Positions 1-7,073 of a DNA stretch of 14,118 bases are shown in pieces. Below the pieces are notes generated by a model. That model had not been told where the DNA came from and made no database searches. It saw only the letters and a program-made list of their open reading frames with translations. Source of the DNA: Nitrospirota bacterium (GTDB lineage: Bacteria; Nitrospirota; CAKKRA01; 9FT-COMBO-42-15). The DNA is taken from the NCBI GenBank assembly GCA_016195585.1, contig JACPZJ010000192.1, positions 1 through 14,118 on the forward strand, read 5' to 3'. Within the stretch, counting starts at the first letter, position 1, and every line of letters starts with the position of its first letter. The translations under genes and the position numbers were made by a program.

Positions 1-10
1 ATATTCTGTA

Positions 11-32
11 GGGGCGAACTTTATGTTCGCCC
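11..32. repeat. REP-like hairpin downstream of ilvB
   Basis: A perfect 8-bp inverted repeat, GGGCGAAC (12-19) and GTTCGCCC (25-32), encloses a 5-base loop. It lies 42 bases past the ilvB stop and could end or stabilise the ilvB transcript. On the minus strand no T-run follows the stem, so a classical intrinsic terminator is not supported. Its GTAGGGGCGA...TCGCCC style resembles short palindromic repeats scattered between genes in many environmental bacterial genomes. The following bases to about 67 contain a duplicated TGCTTAG and a repeated AATTTCG and look like low-complexity spacer. Confidence 0.55.
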
Positions 33-73
33 TTGTTTAAAATTTCGTGCTTAGTGCTTAGAATTTCGGATTT

Positions 74-1813
74 TTATTTTACTGCCTTCAGCCTTGCCTC
101 TGCCTTCTTCTTCTCAGGCGCAAATATCATCTCATGTATGGCCGCGCCCGCCGGAACCATTGGGAATACATCCTCTTCCCTGTCAATTAGAAAGTCCATT
201 AATACAGGCTTCTTTACCTTTATTGCCTCTTTTATCACACCCTCCACATCTGACGGCTTGACAGCGCGCAGGCCAACAGCGCCATAGGCCTCAGCTAATT
301 TAACAAAGTCCGGGCTTCCTGCAAGATTAACGGATGAGTATCTCTTATCAAAGAAGAGCTCCTGCCACTGCCTGACCATGCCGAGATACTGATTGTTCAA
401 GATAGCCACCTTGACATTGAGATTATTCAGCACAGCAGTGGCGAGTTCCTGTATATTCATCTGTATGCTCCCATCGCCTGCAATATCAAATACCAGTTTA
501 TTTGGAAAGCCTGCCTGAGCGCCTATTGCAGCAGGAAAGCCATAGCCCATTGTGCCGAGTCCGCCTGATGAAAGGAGTGTCCTCGGTTTTTCAAATTTAT
601 AGAACTGGGCAGTCCACATCTGATTCTGGCCGACCTCTGTTGTTATTATGGCCTCGCCATTTGTAATCTCATTAATCTTCTCAATCACAAATTGCGGCTT
701 TATTATATCATCCTGCTCATAGCTTAGCGGCCGCTCTCTCTGCCATTCAGCTATCTGTTTTAGCCATGCATCCCTTATCTTGTCCCAAGGCTCTGCCTCC
801 GGGCTCTCCTTTATTGCCTGAATCAGGTCAGCAAGCACCAGCCTCGCATCACCCACAATCGGCACATCCACATGGATGTTTTTTCTTATTGATGTGGGAT
901 CAATATCAATATGTATGACCTTTGCATTTGGCGCAAAGTCCTCCACCCTTCCTGTCACCCTATCATCAAACCTTGCGCCCACAGCAATAATTAAATCCGA
1001 ATTATGTACAGACATGTTTGCTGCATAGGTTCCGTGCATGCCGAGCATGCCGAGTGACAATGCATGTCTTCCGGGAAAACCGCCGAGACCGAGGAGCGTC
1101 ATGGTTACAGGCATCCTTGTCTGCTCTGCAAGCTCCTTCAACTCTGCTGATGCATTGGAGAGGATAACGCCGCCGCCTGCATATATAATTGGCTTCTTTG
1201 CCTTTGCAATAAACTGGGCAGCCTTTCTTATCTGCCACTTGTTCCCATAATATGTGGGCTTGTAGCTTCTAAGCTCTACTTTATCAGGATACTTAAAATC
1301 TGTCTTTGCCTGTGTTACATCCTTTGGCAGGTCAATCAGCACAGGGCCGGGTCTTCCTGACTTTGCAATATAAAAGGCCTCTGCAACAATGTCTGCAAGG
1401 TCATTCACATTCTTAACAAGATAGTTGTATTTTGTGCACGGCCTTGTTATGCCGACGATGTCTGCCTCCTGAAAGGCGTCATTGCCAATCATCTTTGTTG
1501 CCACCTGACCTGTAAACACAACAATAGGTGTGGAATCCATAAAGGCAGTGGCAATGCCTGTAACTGTATTTGTAGCGCCTGGGCCTGATGTTACCAGCGC
1601 AACACCAACCTTACCTGTTGCCCTTGCATAGCCGTCAGCCATGTGCGTTGCGCCCTGCTCATGCCTTGTAAGGATCACATTTAGATTCTTCTCGCCATAC
1701 AGCACATCAAAGATGCTCAGAACCACGCCGCCGGGGTAGCCGAACACGGTCTTCACGCCCTCTTTTTTAAGGCTCTCTACAAATATCTCTGCACCTGTCT
1801 TTTTTGTTGTCAT
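74..1813 (-). CDS. ilvB: Acetolactate synthase, large (catalytic) subunit
   Basis: This cytoplasmic ThDP enzyme condenses two pyruvates to 2-acetolactate, or pyruvate and 2-ketobutyrate to acetohydroxybutyrate, the first common step to valine, leucine and isoleucine. The 579 residues match the family's usual length. The N-terminal ThDP domain (about 1-170) carries the catalytic Glu52 in HEQGATHMADGYARATG. The central domain ends with FDDRVTGRVEDFAPNAK (282-298). The C-terminal ThDP domain has GDG (446-448) and the paired Asn 473-474 of the metal/ThDP motif, then LGMVRQWQ with Trp483 at the position linked to herbicide sensitivity. VFPMVPAGAAIHEM (549-562) is typical of biosynthetic enzymes rather than catabolic AlsS. 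It follows ilvD on the same strand with a 96-bp gap. No small subunit ilvN is visible; it could lie beyond the window edge. There is no Shine-Dalgarno before the ATG, but start MTTKKTGAEIFVESL aligns with the family. Confidence 0.97.
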   Translation of the reverse strand: MTTKKTGAEIFVESLKKEGVKTVFGYPGGVVLSIFDVLYGEKNLNVILTRHEQGATHMADGYARATGKVGVALVTSGPGATNTVTGIATAFMDSTPIVVFTGQVATKMIGNDAFQEADIVGITRPCTKYNYLVKNVNDLADIVAEAFYIAKSGRPGPVLIDLPKDVTQAKTDFKYPDKVELRSYKPTYYGNKWQIRKAAQFIAKAKKPIIYAGGGVILSNASAELKELAEQTRMPVTMTLLGLGGFPGRHALSLGMLGMHGTYAANMSVHNSDLIIAVGARFDDRVTGRVEDFAPNAKVIHIDIDPTSIRKNIHVDVPIVGDARLVLADLIQAIKESPEAEPWDKIRDAWLKQIAEWQRERPLSYEQDDIIKPQFVIEKINEITNGEAIITTEVGQNQMWTAQFYKFEKPRTLLSSGGLGTMGYGFPAAIGAQAGFPNKLVFDIAGDGSIQMNIQELATAVLNNLNVKVAILNNQYLGMVRQWQELFFDKRYSSVNLAGSPDFVKLAEAYGAVGLRAVKPSDVEGVIKEAIKVKKPVLMDFLIDREEDVFPMVPAGAAIHEMIFAPEKKKAEARLKAVK

Positions 1814-1822
1814 GTTTTTAAG

Positions 1823-1851
1823 ATTTTATAAAAATTTTTAATATTCGGCAA
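1823..1851 (-). promoter_or_regulatory. Candidate ilvB promoter with near-zero leader
   Basis: Reading the minus strand, TTGCCG (1851-1846) and TAAAAT (1828-1823) are separated by exactly 17 bases in a very AT-rich stretch. Only 9 bases separate the -10 box from the ilvB ATG, so a transcript from here would be leaderless or nearly so, which matches the lack of a ribosome binding site. Chance matches are easy in AT-rich DNA, and ilvB could equally be read through from ilvD. Confidence 0.3.
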
Positions 1852-1852
1852 A

Positions 1853-1913
1853 GTAAAAAGCTCCAGATGCAAGGCGGAGCGAGGACTCGCAACGCAGCAG
1901 ATGGGCTTTTTAC
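1853..1913. repeat. 61-bp palindromic extragenic element between ilvD and ilvB
   Basis: The ends are perfect inverted copies: GTAAAAAGC (1853-1861) and GCTTTTTAC (1905-1913). Inside them, TCCAGATGC and the inverse of GCAGCAGATGG are partly complementary, giving a long imperfect hairpin with a GC-rich middle. It overlaps the end of ilvD: the ilvD stop TAA (1912-1910) is part of the terminal GTAAAAAGC. It looks like a REP/MITE-like interspersed repeat of the sort seen between genes of environmental bacteria. Only one copy is in this window, so repetition in the genome is inference. It may also act as a hairpin between the two ilv messages. Confidence 0.6.
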
Positions 1914-3577
1914 AAAGCCGATCCCTCTTTTAAAACCGCCCCCGTGCTTGCCGATGTCACTATTTTAGAATACCTCTCCAAATATCCACCCTTTATCTTT
2001 GGTGCAATCGGCTTCCATTTTGCAAACCTTGCCTTTATCTCTTCTGGGCTTAATCTTAATTCAAGTTTTCTTTTTTGGATATCTATAACTATTGTATCAC
2101 CATCTCTGACAATTGCAATCGGCCCTCCCTCCATTGCCTCTGGAGATACATGGCCTATGCATGGTCCCTGCGTGCCGCCTGAAAATCTGCCGTCTGTAAT
2201 CAAGGCAACAGAGTCTGCCATGCCCATGCCTGTTATTGCAGCAGTTGGCGCGAGCATCTCCCTCATGCCGGGACCGCCTTTTGGGCCTTCGTATCTTATT
2301 ACCACCACATCGCCTGATTTTATCTTATTCGCCATGATTGCCTTCATTGCTGCGTCTTCTGAATCAAAGACCTTTGCCTTTCCTCTGAACTTCATCATTT
2401 TCTCGCTTACTGCTGTCTGCTTTACAACTGCGCCATCAGGCGCGAGATTTCCCTTTAATAATGCAATGCCGCCCTCTTTATGATATGCCTTATCAAGCGG
2501 CCTGATAATTTCTTCATCCACAATATTTGCTTGTTGAGCAATCTCATAGACGGTTTTACCACTTACAGTATTATTGTTTTTCAGCTTTGGCCTTAATCTC
2601 TTTAACACCGCAGGTATGCCGCCTGCATATTCCAAATCCTCAAGATAATATTGGCCTGACGGCAGAAGGCTTGATATATGCGGTGTCTCCCTGCTTATCT
2701 TGTCAAAAAGCTCCGGGTTTATATTAACACCGGCCTCTTTTGCAATTGCAGGGATATGCAAGACTGTATTCGTTGATCCTCCGAGCGCCATATCAACTCG
2801 TATGGCATTTTCAAATGCATTCTTATTCATTATCTTCTTCGGAAGCACATCCTTCTTAACAAGCTCAACAATCCTCATCCCGCTCTCGTATGCAATCCGC
2901 CTCTTATTTGCAGAGACAGCGAGGGCAGTTGCACATCCTGCAAGCGACATGCCGAGCGCCTCTGTTACACAGGCCATGGTGTTTGCAGTATACAATCCCT
3001 GACAGGAGCCGGGCCCCGGACAGGCGCACATCTCAAGATTTGATAATTCCTCTTCTGTAATCTCGCCCTTCCGGTATCTTCCTATCGCCTCAAATGTCCC
3101 GCCGACAAAATTGACCCTCGCCTTTTTATAATGGCCTGAGAGCATTGGCCCTGCTGTAACCACAATGGCAGGGATATTCACCCTCGCTGCGCCCATGAGC
3201 ATACCCGGTGTAATCTTATCGCAATTTGTAAGCAGCACAATCCCGTCAAATGAGTGGGCGTATGTTATGGTCTCAATGATATCTGCAATCAATTCACGAG
3301 AGGGCAGGGAGTAGTGCATGCCCCTATGTCCCATTGCAATGCCATCGCAAATACCGGGAACGCCAAAGAAAAAGGGATAGCCGCCTGCAGAGTGTACGCC
3401 CTTTTCAATGAACCTCTCAAGGTCGCGCATACCAATATGGCCGGGTATAATATCTGTATAACTTGTTGCAACAGCGATGAGGGGCTTCTTTAAATCCTCT
3501 CTTGTTATGCCTGTTGCAAAGAGGAGCGCCCTGTGCGGCGCCCTCTCAATGCCCTTTTTTATCACATCGCTTCTCAT
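1910..3577 (-). CDS. ilvD: Dihydroxy-acid dehydratase
   Basis: This enzyme dehydrates 2,3-dihydroxy-isovalerate and 2,3-dihydroxy-3-methylvalerate to the 2-keto acids before valine and isoleucine, using an Fe-S cluster and Mg2+ in the cytoplasm. The 555-residue length is normal for IlvD. Visible signatures are VPGICDGIAMGHRGMHYSLPS (residues 73-93), TNCDKITPGMLMG (117-129), the cysteine cluster CACPGPGSCQGLYTANTM (184-201), and LITDGRFSGGTQGPCIGHVSPEA near 459-481. Cys119 and Cys192 are the probable conserved cluster ligands. The SYTDIIPGH segment (39-47) lacks the extra cysteine of plant-type [2Fe-2S] enzymes. The ATG start gives the expected N-terminus; upstream GAAGG sits 11 bases away, a rather long spacing. 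The last residues and stop run into the palindrome at 1853-1913. With ilvB it forms a branched-chain amino acid pair; 6-phosphogluconate dehydratase (Edd) is less likely given the ilvB neighbour. Confidence 0.96.
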   Translation of the reverse strand: MRSDVIKKGIERAPHRALLFATGITREDLKKPLIAVATSYTDIIPGHIGMRDLERFIEKGVHSAGGYPFFFGVPGICDGIAMGHRGMHYSLPSRELIADIIETITYAHSFDGIVLLTNCDKITPGMLMGAARVNIPAIVVTAGPMLSGHYKKARVNFVGGTFEAIGRYRKGEITEEELSNLEMCACPGPGSCQGLYTANTMACVTEALGMSLAGCATALAVSANKRRIAYESGMRIVELVKKDVLPKKIMNKNAFENAIRVDMALGGSTNTVLHIPAIAKEAGVNINPELFDKISRETPHISSLLPSGQYYLEDLEYAGGIPAVLKRLRPKLKNNNTVSGKTVYEIAQQANIVDEEIIRPLDKAYHKEGGIALLKGNLAPDGAVVKQTAVSEKMMKFRGKAKVFDSEDAAMKAIMANKIKSGDVVVIRYEGPKGGPGMREMLAPTAAITGMGMADSVALITDGRFSGGTQGPCIGHVSPEAMEGGPIAIVRDGDTIVIDIQKRKLELRLSPEEIKARFAKWKPIAPKIKGGYLERYSKIVTSASTGAVLKEGSAL

Positions 3578-3627
3578 CTGGATTTTTACCTTCTAATAAA
3601 TTGATTCAAACAATGAATTAATTTAAT

Positions 3628-3657
3628 ACTTTAACACAGTGGGAATATTAGAGTCAA
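3628..3657 (-). promoter_or_regulatory. Candidate ilvD promoter
   Basis: On the minus strand TTGACT (3657-3652) is followed after 18 bases by TAAAGT (3633-3628), a fair sigma70-like pair that would give a leader of roughly 40 bases before the ilvD ATG. No leader peptide, T-box or attenuator was recognised in that short leader. Confidence 0.4.
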
Positions 3658-3659
3658 TA

Positions 3660-3686
3660 AAATTTCGGCAAAAGTAGTTGAAATTT
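3660..3686. repeat. Short inverted repeat between permease remnant and ilvD
   Basis: AAATTTC (3660-3666) and GAAATTT (3680-3686) are perfect inverted copies around a 13-base spacer. The dyad lies after the permease stop and just upstream of the candidate ilvD -35 box. It could be a weak hairpin or an operator; no T-run follows, so it is not a clear terminator. Confidence 0.3.
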
Positions 3687-3714
3687 AACGAGATAGTAGG
3701 CGGGTTAGTTATTG

Positions 3715-4341
3715 TTATTTCTTTGCCCCTATATGCAGTAGCCAAAGGAATACTGCCACTGCTGCATAGGCTATTGCAAATTCAGTTGCAGCGCCAATAC
3801 CGAACCTGTTGCCAATCCCTGCAGGTGTTAAAGAGTAGGCATGGATTATGCCAAAGAAGGACATTGCAGCGCCTGTTGCTGCCCAGAGCGCTGCCTTCTT
3901 GTAATCCTTTTCTATTACATAAACTGACATGGCAGAGAGTATCATGGAGGTAAAGATGAATCCCTGACTTAGCGCTATGACGCCGCTGATTGGTATTATG
4001 CCCTGAAAGCCTCCGCTGCTTACTGTGCTGTATAATGTTGTCTTTGCAGCCCGCAGGCCAGACTCTACCATGTTTAATCCCCATGATGCAAGCGAGGGAA
4101 ACAGGCCGATGGCAACTGCAAGGGCATGGTGCTTTGGCGTCTCCTGAAATGCCTGTGCAGCAATGATAATGCCTATCCAGAGGAGGATGCCGACGCCTGC
4201 CTCAAGGGGAATAAGCCTCAGCACAGCATCCATTGTGCCTGTAAAGCATATAAAGGCAATAAAGATGCCATTTAATATTGAATAACCGGTTTTTGCACCC
4301 AGCGCCTTCCACCCCGGATGGCCGATATAAATCGTAGTTGG
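3715..4341 (-). pseudogene. NCS2-type permease, displaced 3' piece
   Basis: This is the C-terminal part of the permease whose N-terminal part lies immediately upstream in another frame. From the CCA codon at 4341 it reads PTTIYIGHPGWKALGAKTGY, the motif that in intact NCS2 family permeases follows a conserved segment containing ESAEAAGD. It then runs through several hydrophobic membrane segments to LLHIGAKK at the stop. The piece has 208 residues. Its only in-frame start of its own is the ATG at 4233, inside a membrane segment, with no credible ribosome binding site, so independent translation is unlikely. Together the two pieces account for about 478 residues; intact relatives are roughly 40-50 residues longer. 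Confidence 0.75.
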
Positions 4342-5152
4342 GATTGAAGAGCCCCATTGGAATAATCACAGACATATACCGCCAGACATATTCACTGCTA
4401 ATCAGACTAAAAACGCTTCCAATAACAGGTATCGGCGGATGAATTGCAACACCTATGCCCTTGCTCCAGTCAGGATCAAAATAACCGCTCATGCCTGAAA
4501 GATTCAGCGCCCATGCTATTGCAGTTCCAACTCCAATGGCAAAGAGGCCGCCTGGTATGCCGCCGGGCAGGCGCACATGGGACATATAATAAAACAGAAT
4601 TATCGCAGCAGGGATTAGCGCAAGCCCTGGCTTTGCAAAAATCTGAAAGGCAAACTCCATAGAGATAAATGTTATGGCGATTCCGGCAAGCGTTGAAAGT
4701 AAAGCTGCCCTCGGCGTTATCCTTCTCAGCCAATCGCCGACAAAGGCGCCTGCTGTTTCTATTACACCGCTAAAAAAACAGGCAACAAGTCCAACCTTCC
4801 ATGCAAGGTCTGGGTTCTTTGTCTCATGATAAACAGGCGCCATTACAAAAAAGATGTATGCAAAGAGGCTGACTGTGTTTATGCCATAGGGAAGCGCTGT
4901 TACATCATCCCTTCCTGTGCGCATGGCGAGCCGCCTCGCCTGTATGGAGTAAAAGATATTTCCTGCTATGATGGAGATTGCTGCACCGGGGAGGATGTAA
5001 CCGAAGATTACCTCATTAGGTATTCCTGCAACCCTGTTGGTGAGTGCAACAATCAGCATCAACTGTATCAGGTTGTCTATTGCCAACCCAAAAAACCCAT
5101 CAAGGTCTTTTTTTACAAACCAAGGGTATGAGATATTTTTATTCACAGGCAT
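4202..5152 (-). pseudogene. NCS2-type (xanthine/uracil-like) permease, 5' piece, frameshifted
   Basis: Residues 1-270 are the N-terminal part of a polytopic inner-membrane permease of the NCS2 superfamily (xanthine/uracil/vitamin C permease-like; substrate not predictable). Visible segments include YPWFVKKDLDGFFGLAIDN (9-27), RDDVTALPYGINT (81-93), a membrane helix series, and IIPMGLFN (263-270). After Asn270 (codon 4345-4343) the reading frame departs from the family and runs on for 46 nonsense residues (YDLYRPSGVEGAGC and so on) to a stop at 4202. The true continuation is in the next frame from 4341. The conserved segment normally between GLFN and PTTIYIG is missing, so this is a deletion, not just a single-base slip. 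The annotated ATG has GAGG only 2 bases away; GTG at 5146 (residue 3) has GAGG at 8 bases and may be the original start. Sequence elsewhere is well preserved, so the lesion is recent, or an assembly error. Confidence 0.8.
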
Positions 5153-5166
5153 TTCCTCTTTTTGTC

Positions 5167-5186
5167 ATTCCCGTGCAAACGGTAAT
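5167..5186. repeat. REP-like hairpin upstream of the permease
   Basis: ATTCCCGT (5167-5174) and ACGGTAAT (5179-5186) pair at 7 of 8 positions around a GCAA loop, inside the phrase GTCATTCCCGTGCAAACGG. This resembles the common extragenic palindrome based on CATTCCCG...CGGGAAT found dispersed in many bacterial genomes. It sits 15 bases before the permease ATG. Confidence 0.45.
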
Positions 5187-5301
5187 ACAGACACCACCCA
5201 ATGTATCAATAAATAACAGCAGGGATTTTATAGCACAATCTTATTATCCTTTCCAGTAAAAAAATCTAAAGCCTTTCTTAATGAATTTTGTAACAAAAAA
5301 A

Positions 5302-5331
5302 TTGACGGAACATTATTTGTCAATATACAAT
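5302..5331 (+). promoter_or_regulatory. Distal promoter candidate for the 5653 cluster
   Basis: TTGACG (5302-5307) and TACAAT (5326-5331) are 18 bases apart, each one mismatch from the sigma70 consensus. The -35 box is also the left arm of a TTGAC/GTCAA dyad (5302-5306 and 5319-5323), which could be an operator site overlapping the promoter. A transcript from here would have a leader of over 300 bases. Confidence 0.5.
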
Positions 5332-5440
5332 GCTATTAAATGTAGAATAGGTTTAAAAGTAAATGCACCCCTCCATCTTCTGACACCTGTCTGCCGACAA
5401 GCAGGCAAGATATGATACATTACCAGACATAGATTGCTTA

Positions 5441-5469
5441 TTGACTTGCTTTAAAAAGTGTGATTTAAT
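5441..5469 (+). promoter_or_regulatory. Proximal promoter candidate for the 5653 cluster
   Basis: TTGACT (5441-5446) and TTTAAT (5464-5469) are separated by the ideal 17 bases, each one mismatch from consensus. Transcription would begin near 5476, leaving a leader of about 175 bases containing the dyads at 5512-5549 and 5575-5594. Confidence 0.55.
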
Positions 5470-5511
5470 TCTACCAAAAATAGTGGTCTTTATTGATCTG
5501 GAGTAATAAAA

Positions 5512-5549
5512 TAAAAAAAGGAGGCGACAATAATAATGGCCTTTTTTTA
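5512..5549 (+). promoter_or_regulatory. A7/T7 dyad in the leader, possible attenuator
   Basis: TAAAAAAAGG (5512-5521) and CCTTTTTTTA (5540-5549) are perfect inverted copies with an 18-base loop. In RNA this gives a mostly A-U stem ending in a U-run, so it is terminator-like but lacks a strong GC core. The loop side contains AGGAGG followed after 11 bases by ATG GCC TTT TTT TAA, a four-residue frame. It might be a micro leader ORF but is more likely chance. Confidence 0.3.
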
Positions 5550-5574
5550 ATACTGTTTTTATAACAGCAACCAA

Positions 5575-5594
5575 AGTCCTGATACCTAAGGACT
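5575..5594 (+). promoter_or_regulatory. 6-bp hairpin upstream of the lipoprotein gene
   Basis: AGTCCT (5575-5580) and AGGACT (5589-5594) are perfect inverted copies around an 8-base loop. TATAAA (5596-5601) follows immediately. It could be an operator next to a third weak promoter or an RNA hairpin in the leader. Confidence 0.3.
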
Positions 5595-5652
5595 GTATAA
5601 AATAATAATACATTGATGATTTTGCTGTTTACAAAAACTTGGAGGTAAGGAT

Positions 5653-6378
5653 ATGGTTTTAAGGCACTATATGCAATACAGCAGTTCATTCATCGCCAAG
5701 ATTGTTTTAATGTCTGCCATGTTTTATCTTGGTTCAGCAGGCTGTGCCAAGAGCCTGCCTGAAATCACGGTTCAAAACATTTCTAATTATAAAACCTTTC
5801 AAAACAAAAACGGAGTTAGCATTGCCATTGATCCATTTATAGAAGAAAAAAGATTAGACAATTTTTTTGGCACAGACCTTCTTTACGATTTCGGCATCCT
5901 GCCTGTTCATATTATTATAGAAAACAATATAAATCAGCCTATATTAATAGAGGGAGAAAATATTTTATTGGTAGATGCTAAAAATGAGATAATACAGAAA
6001 CTGTCTGTATATTCAGCGCCAGTTGAAAAATTAGGGTCAGAAGGGGGAGCAGCAATAGGTATGGCGGGATTTTTAATGGGTGGATATTTAGGCATGTTCA
6101 TATCATCAAGCATTTATCATCAATCTGTTATAAAATCTGAAAATGTGGAAAACAATCTTAAGATAAAGGCATTGTATGACAAGAGCATTTATAATAAACT
6201 TGAATTACATCATGGTTTTGTTTATCTCGTTCTTGTGGATTCAACAATATTAGATAATGCAAATCTACAGATAAAGGTTAAAAATATTAAAACAGAAGCC
6301 TTAACTACTTTTGATTTTAACATGGCGTCTCTTAAAAAAGAAGTCAAGCGCAGAATAAAGGAGACCAAAAATGAATAA
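5653..6378 (+). CDS. Predicted envelope lipoprotein of unknown function
   Basis: No specific function is recognised. The 241-residue product starts with a hydrophobic export signal (about 13-29) ending in GSAGC; Cys31 would be the lipidated residue, although Ser rather than Leu at -3 makes the lipobox imperfect. After it, a soluble part has AIDPFIEEKRLDNFFG (58-73) and LPVHIIIENNINQP (83-96), a beta-rich arrangement that I associate loosely with uncharacterised bacterial lipoproteins. A glycine-rich hydrophobic stretch (about 128-154, GGAAIGMAGFLMGGYLGMF) looks like a membrane-inserting hairpin. The tail (226-240) is strongly basic. GGAGG at 5641-5645 is 7 bases from the ATG and fixes this start over Met7. 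Its end overlaps the next gene by 8 bases, so the two are probably translationally coupled. Base composition is more AT-rich than the ilv and clpB genes. Confidence 0.8.
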   Translation: MVLRHYMQYSSSFIAKIVLMSAMFYLGSAGCAKSLPEITVQNISNYKTFQNKNGVSIAIDPFIEEKRLDNFFGTDLLYDFGILPVHIIIENNINQPILIEGENILLVDAKNEIIQKLSVYSAPVEKLGSEGGAAIGMAGFLMGGYLGMFISSSIYHQSVIKSENVENNLKIKALYDKSIYNKLELHHGFVYLVLVDSTILDNANLQIKVKNIKTEALTTFDFNMASLKKEVKRRIKETKNE

Positions 6379-6997
6379 TAATAGGTACATGCTTGCTGTT
6401 TTCCTTTTGCTTTTTATGGCGCTATCGCCTCTAACAGCTATGACTGACGACAGTATCAGATTGGGAAGCCTTAATATTATGCGGCACGCTGAACCAAAAA
6501 TACCCTTGAAGGCGTGGCTTTATATGGATAAGAGGTTTCGTAATTTTACTTTTTCTTGGAAAAAATCCCAAAAGATAGAAATAGGTGAGGGTTTAAGCAG
6601 AGGCACTGAGGAGGCATTAATGGAAATATTTAATGAGGTGGTTGTAATTAATGCTGAAAAGCCGTTAAAGGAGATATTTAATGAATCGGTTATAATTAAT
6701 ATAAAGCCTGATATATCTAAGAAAAATGATGAGGTAATCATTAAACCAGAAATAGTGGATGTTTTCTGGATTAGCTCTGATATAGAAGATTCACAAGTTT
6801 ATCTTTTTTGTAAATGGACCATTTTTGATACTAAAGGGAAAGTTCTATATGTAAATACTATAAATGCTATAGGCAAGGATAATAGTTCTTTTCGCTCTAC
6901 ACGGGAGAGGAAAGCCATGACCCAAGCTGTAGAAGACCTTTACAAAAAACTTCTTACACAGATGTACTCTTCAAAATGGTGGATGTATATTAGATAA
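6371..6997 (+). CDS. Secreted/periplasmic protein of unknown function
   Basis: The 208-residue product has a signal peptide (hydrophobic 8-20, likely cleavage after Ala23) and no lipobox. The mature part has PLKAWLYMDKRFRNFTFSW (45-63), then GEGLSRGTEEALMEIFNEVVVI (72-93), alternating beta and helical segments, and a C-terminal helix. The pattern recalls small envelope lipoproteins of ABC-transport-auxiliary type, with an exposed strand followed by a helix and a late strand in VYLFCKWTIFD; that is only a fold-style impression. Residues 85-100 and 101-116 are a tandem 16-residue duplication (EIFNE.V.IN in each), absent any obvious functional motif. It overlaps the upstream lipoprotein gene by 8 bases, which implies a shared transcript and probably a shared task in the envelope. 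Confidence 0.75.
   Translation: MNNNRYMLAVFLLLFMALSPLTAMTDDSIRLGSLNIMRHAEPKIPLKAWLYMDKRFRNFTFSWKKSQKIEIGEGLSRGTEEALMEIFNEVVVINAEKPLKEIFNESVIINIKPDISKKNDEVIIKPEIVDVFWISSDIEDSQVYLFCKWTIFDTKGKVLYVNTINAIGKDNSSFRSTRERKAMTQAVEDLYKKLLTQMYSSKWWMYIR
6623..6718 (+). repeat. Tandem 48-bp duplication inside the 6371 gene
   Basis: Bases from 6623 (GAAATATTTAATGA...GTAATTAAT) recur from 6671 (GAGATATTTAATGA...ATAATTAAT) with a 48-base period and high similarity over the first 30 bases, fading after that. The period is exactly 16 codons, so the frame is kept. Confidence 0.65.
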
Positions 6998-7022
6998 AAA
7001 GAAGCAATGCAATTCACAAATT

Positions 7023-7051
7023 TTAACAGAAAAATAATAATAACCTGTTAA
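7023..7051. repeat. Inverted repeat upstream of the VCBS gene
   Basis: TTAACAG (7023-7029) and CTGTTAA (7045-7051) are perfect inverted copies around a 15-base A/T spacer, in the 76-bp gap between the 6371 gene and the VCBS-repeat gene. It may be an operator or a weak hairpin trimming read-through; no T-run follows. Confidence 0.35.
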
Positions 7052-7073
7052 TTTAGCCAGAAAGGAGCCGGTA

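Larger units (their letters stand above)
5153..5652. other. 500-bp AT-rich intergenic regulatory region
   Basis: No gene is credible here: open frames on both strands lack family features and ribosome binding sites. It separates the minus-strand permease from the plus-strand envelope cluster. It holds, in order, a REP-like hairpin (5167-5186), a plus-strand promoter candidate (5302-5331), a GC-richer patch with CTGTCTGCCGACAAGCAGGC (5389-5408), a second promoter candidate (5441-5469), a 10-bp A/T-tract dyad (5512-5549), and a 6-bp hairpin (5575-5594) before the ribosome binding site of the 5653 gene. I see no known riboswitch. Confidence 0.6.

Noticed and set aside
1853..1913. Transposon end or insertion sequence
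   Set aside because: No transposase frame and no target-site duplication visible; only a short palindrome is supported.
1944..2483. 179-residue plus-strand frame opposite ilvD
   Set aside because: It is the antisense shadow of a strongly conserved ilvD region, with no ribosome binding site or family motif.
5536..5550. Four-codon frame (ATG GCC TTT TTT TAA) after AGGAGG
   Set aside because: Spacing to the ribosome binding site is long and the frame is inside a dyad; mentioned as part of the leader but not called a gene.
5353..5689. Two minus-strand frames (86 and 72 residues) in the 500-bp gap
   Set aside because: No ribosome binding site, no domain pattern, low-complexity AT-rich translation, and they cross the plus-strand promoter and leader signals.
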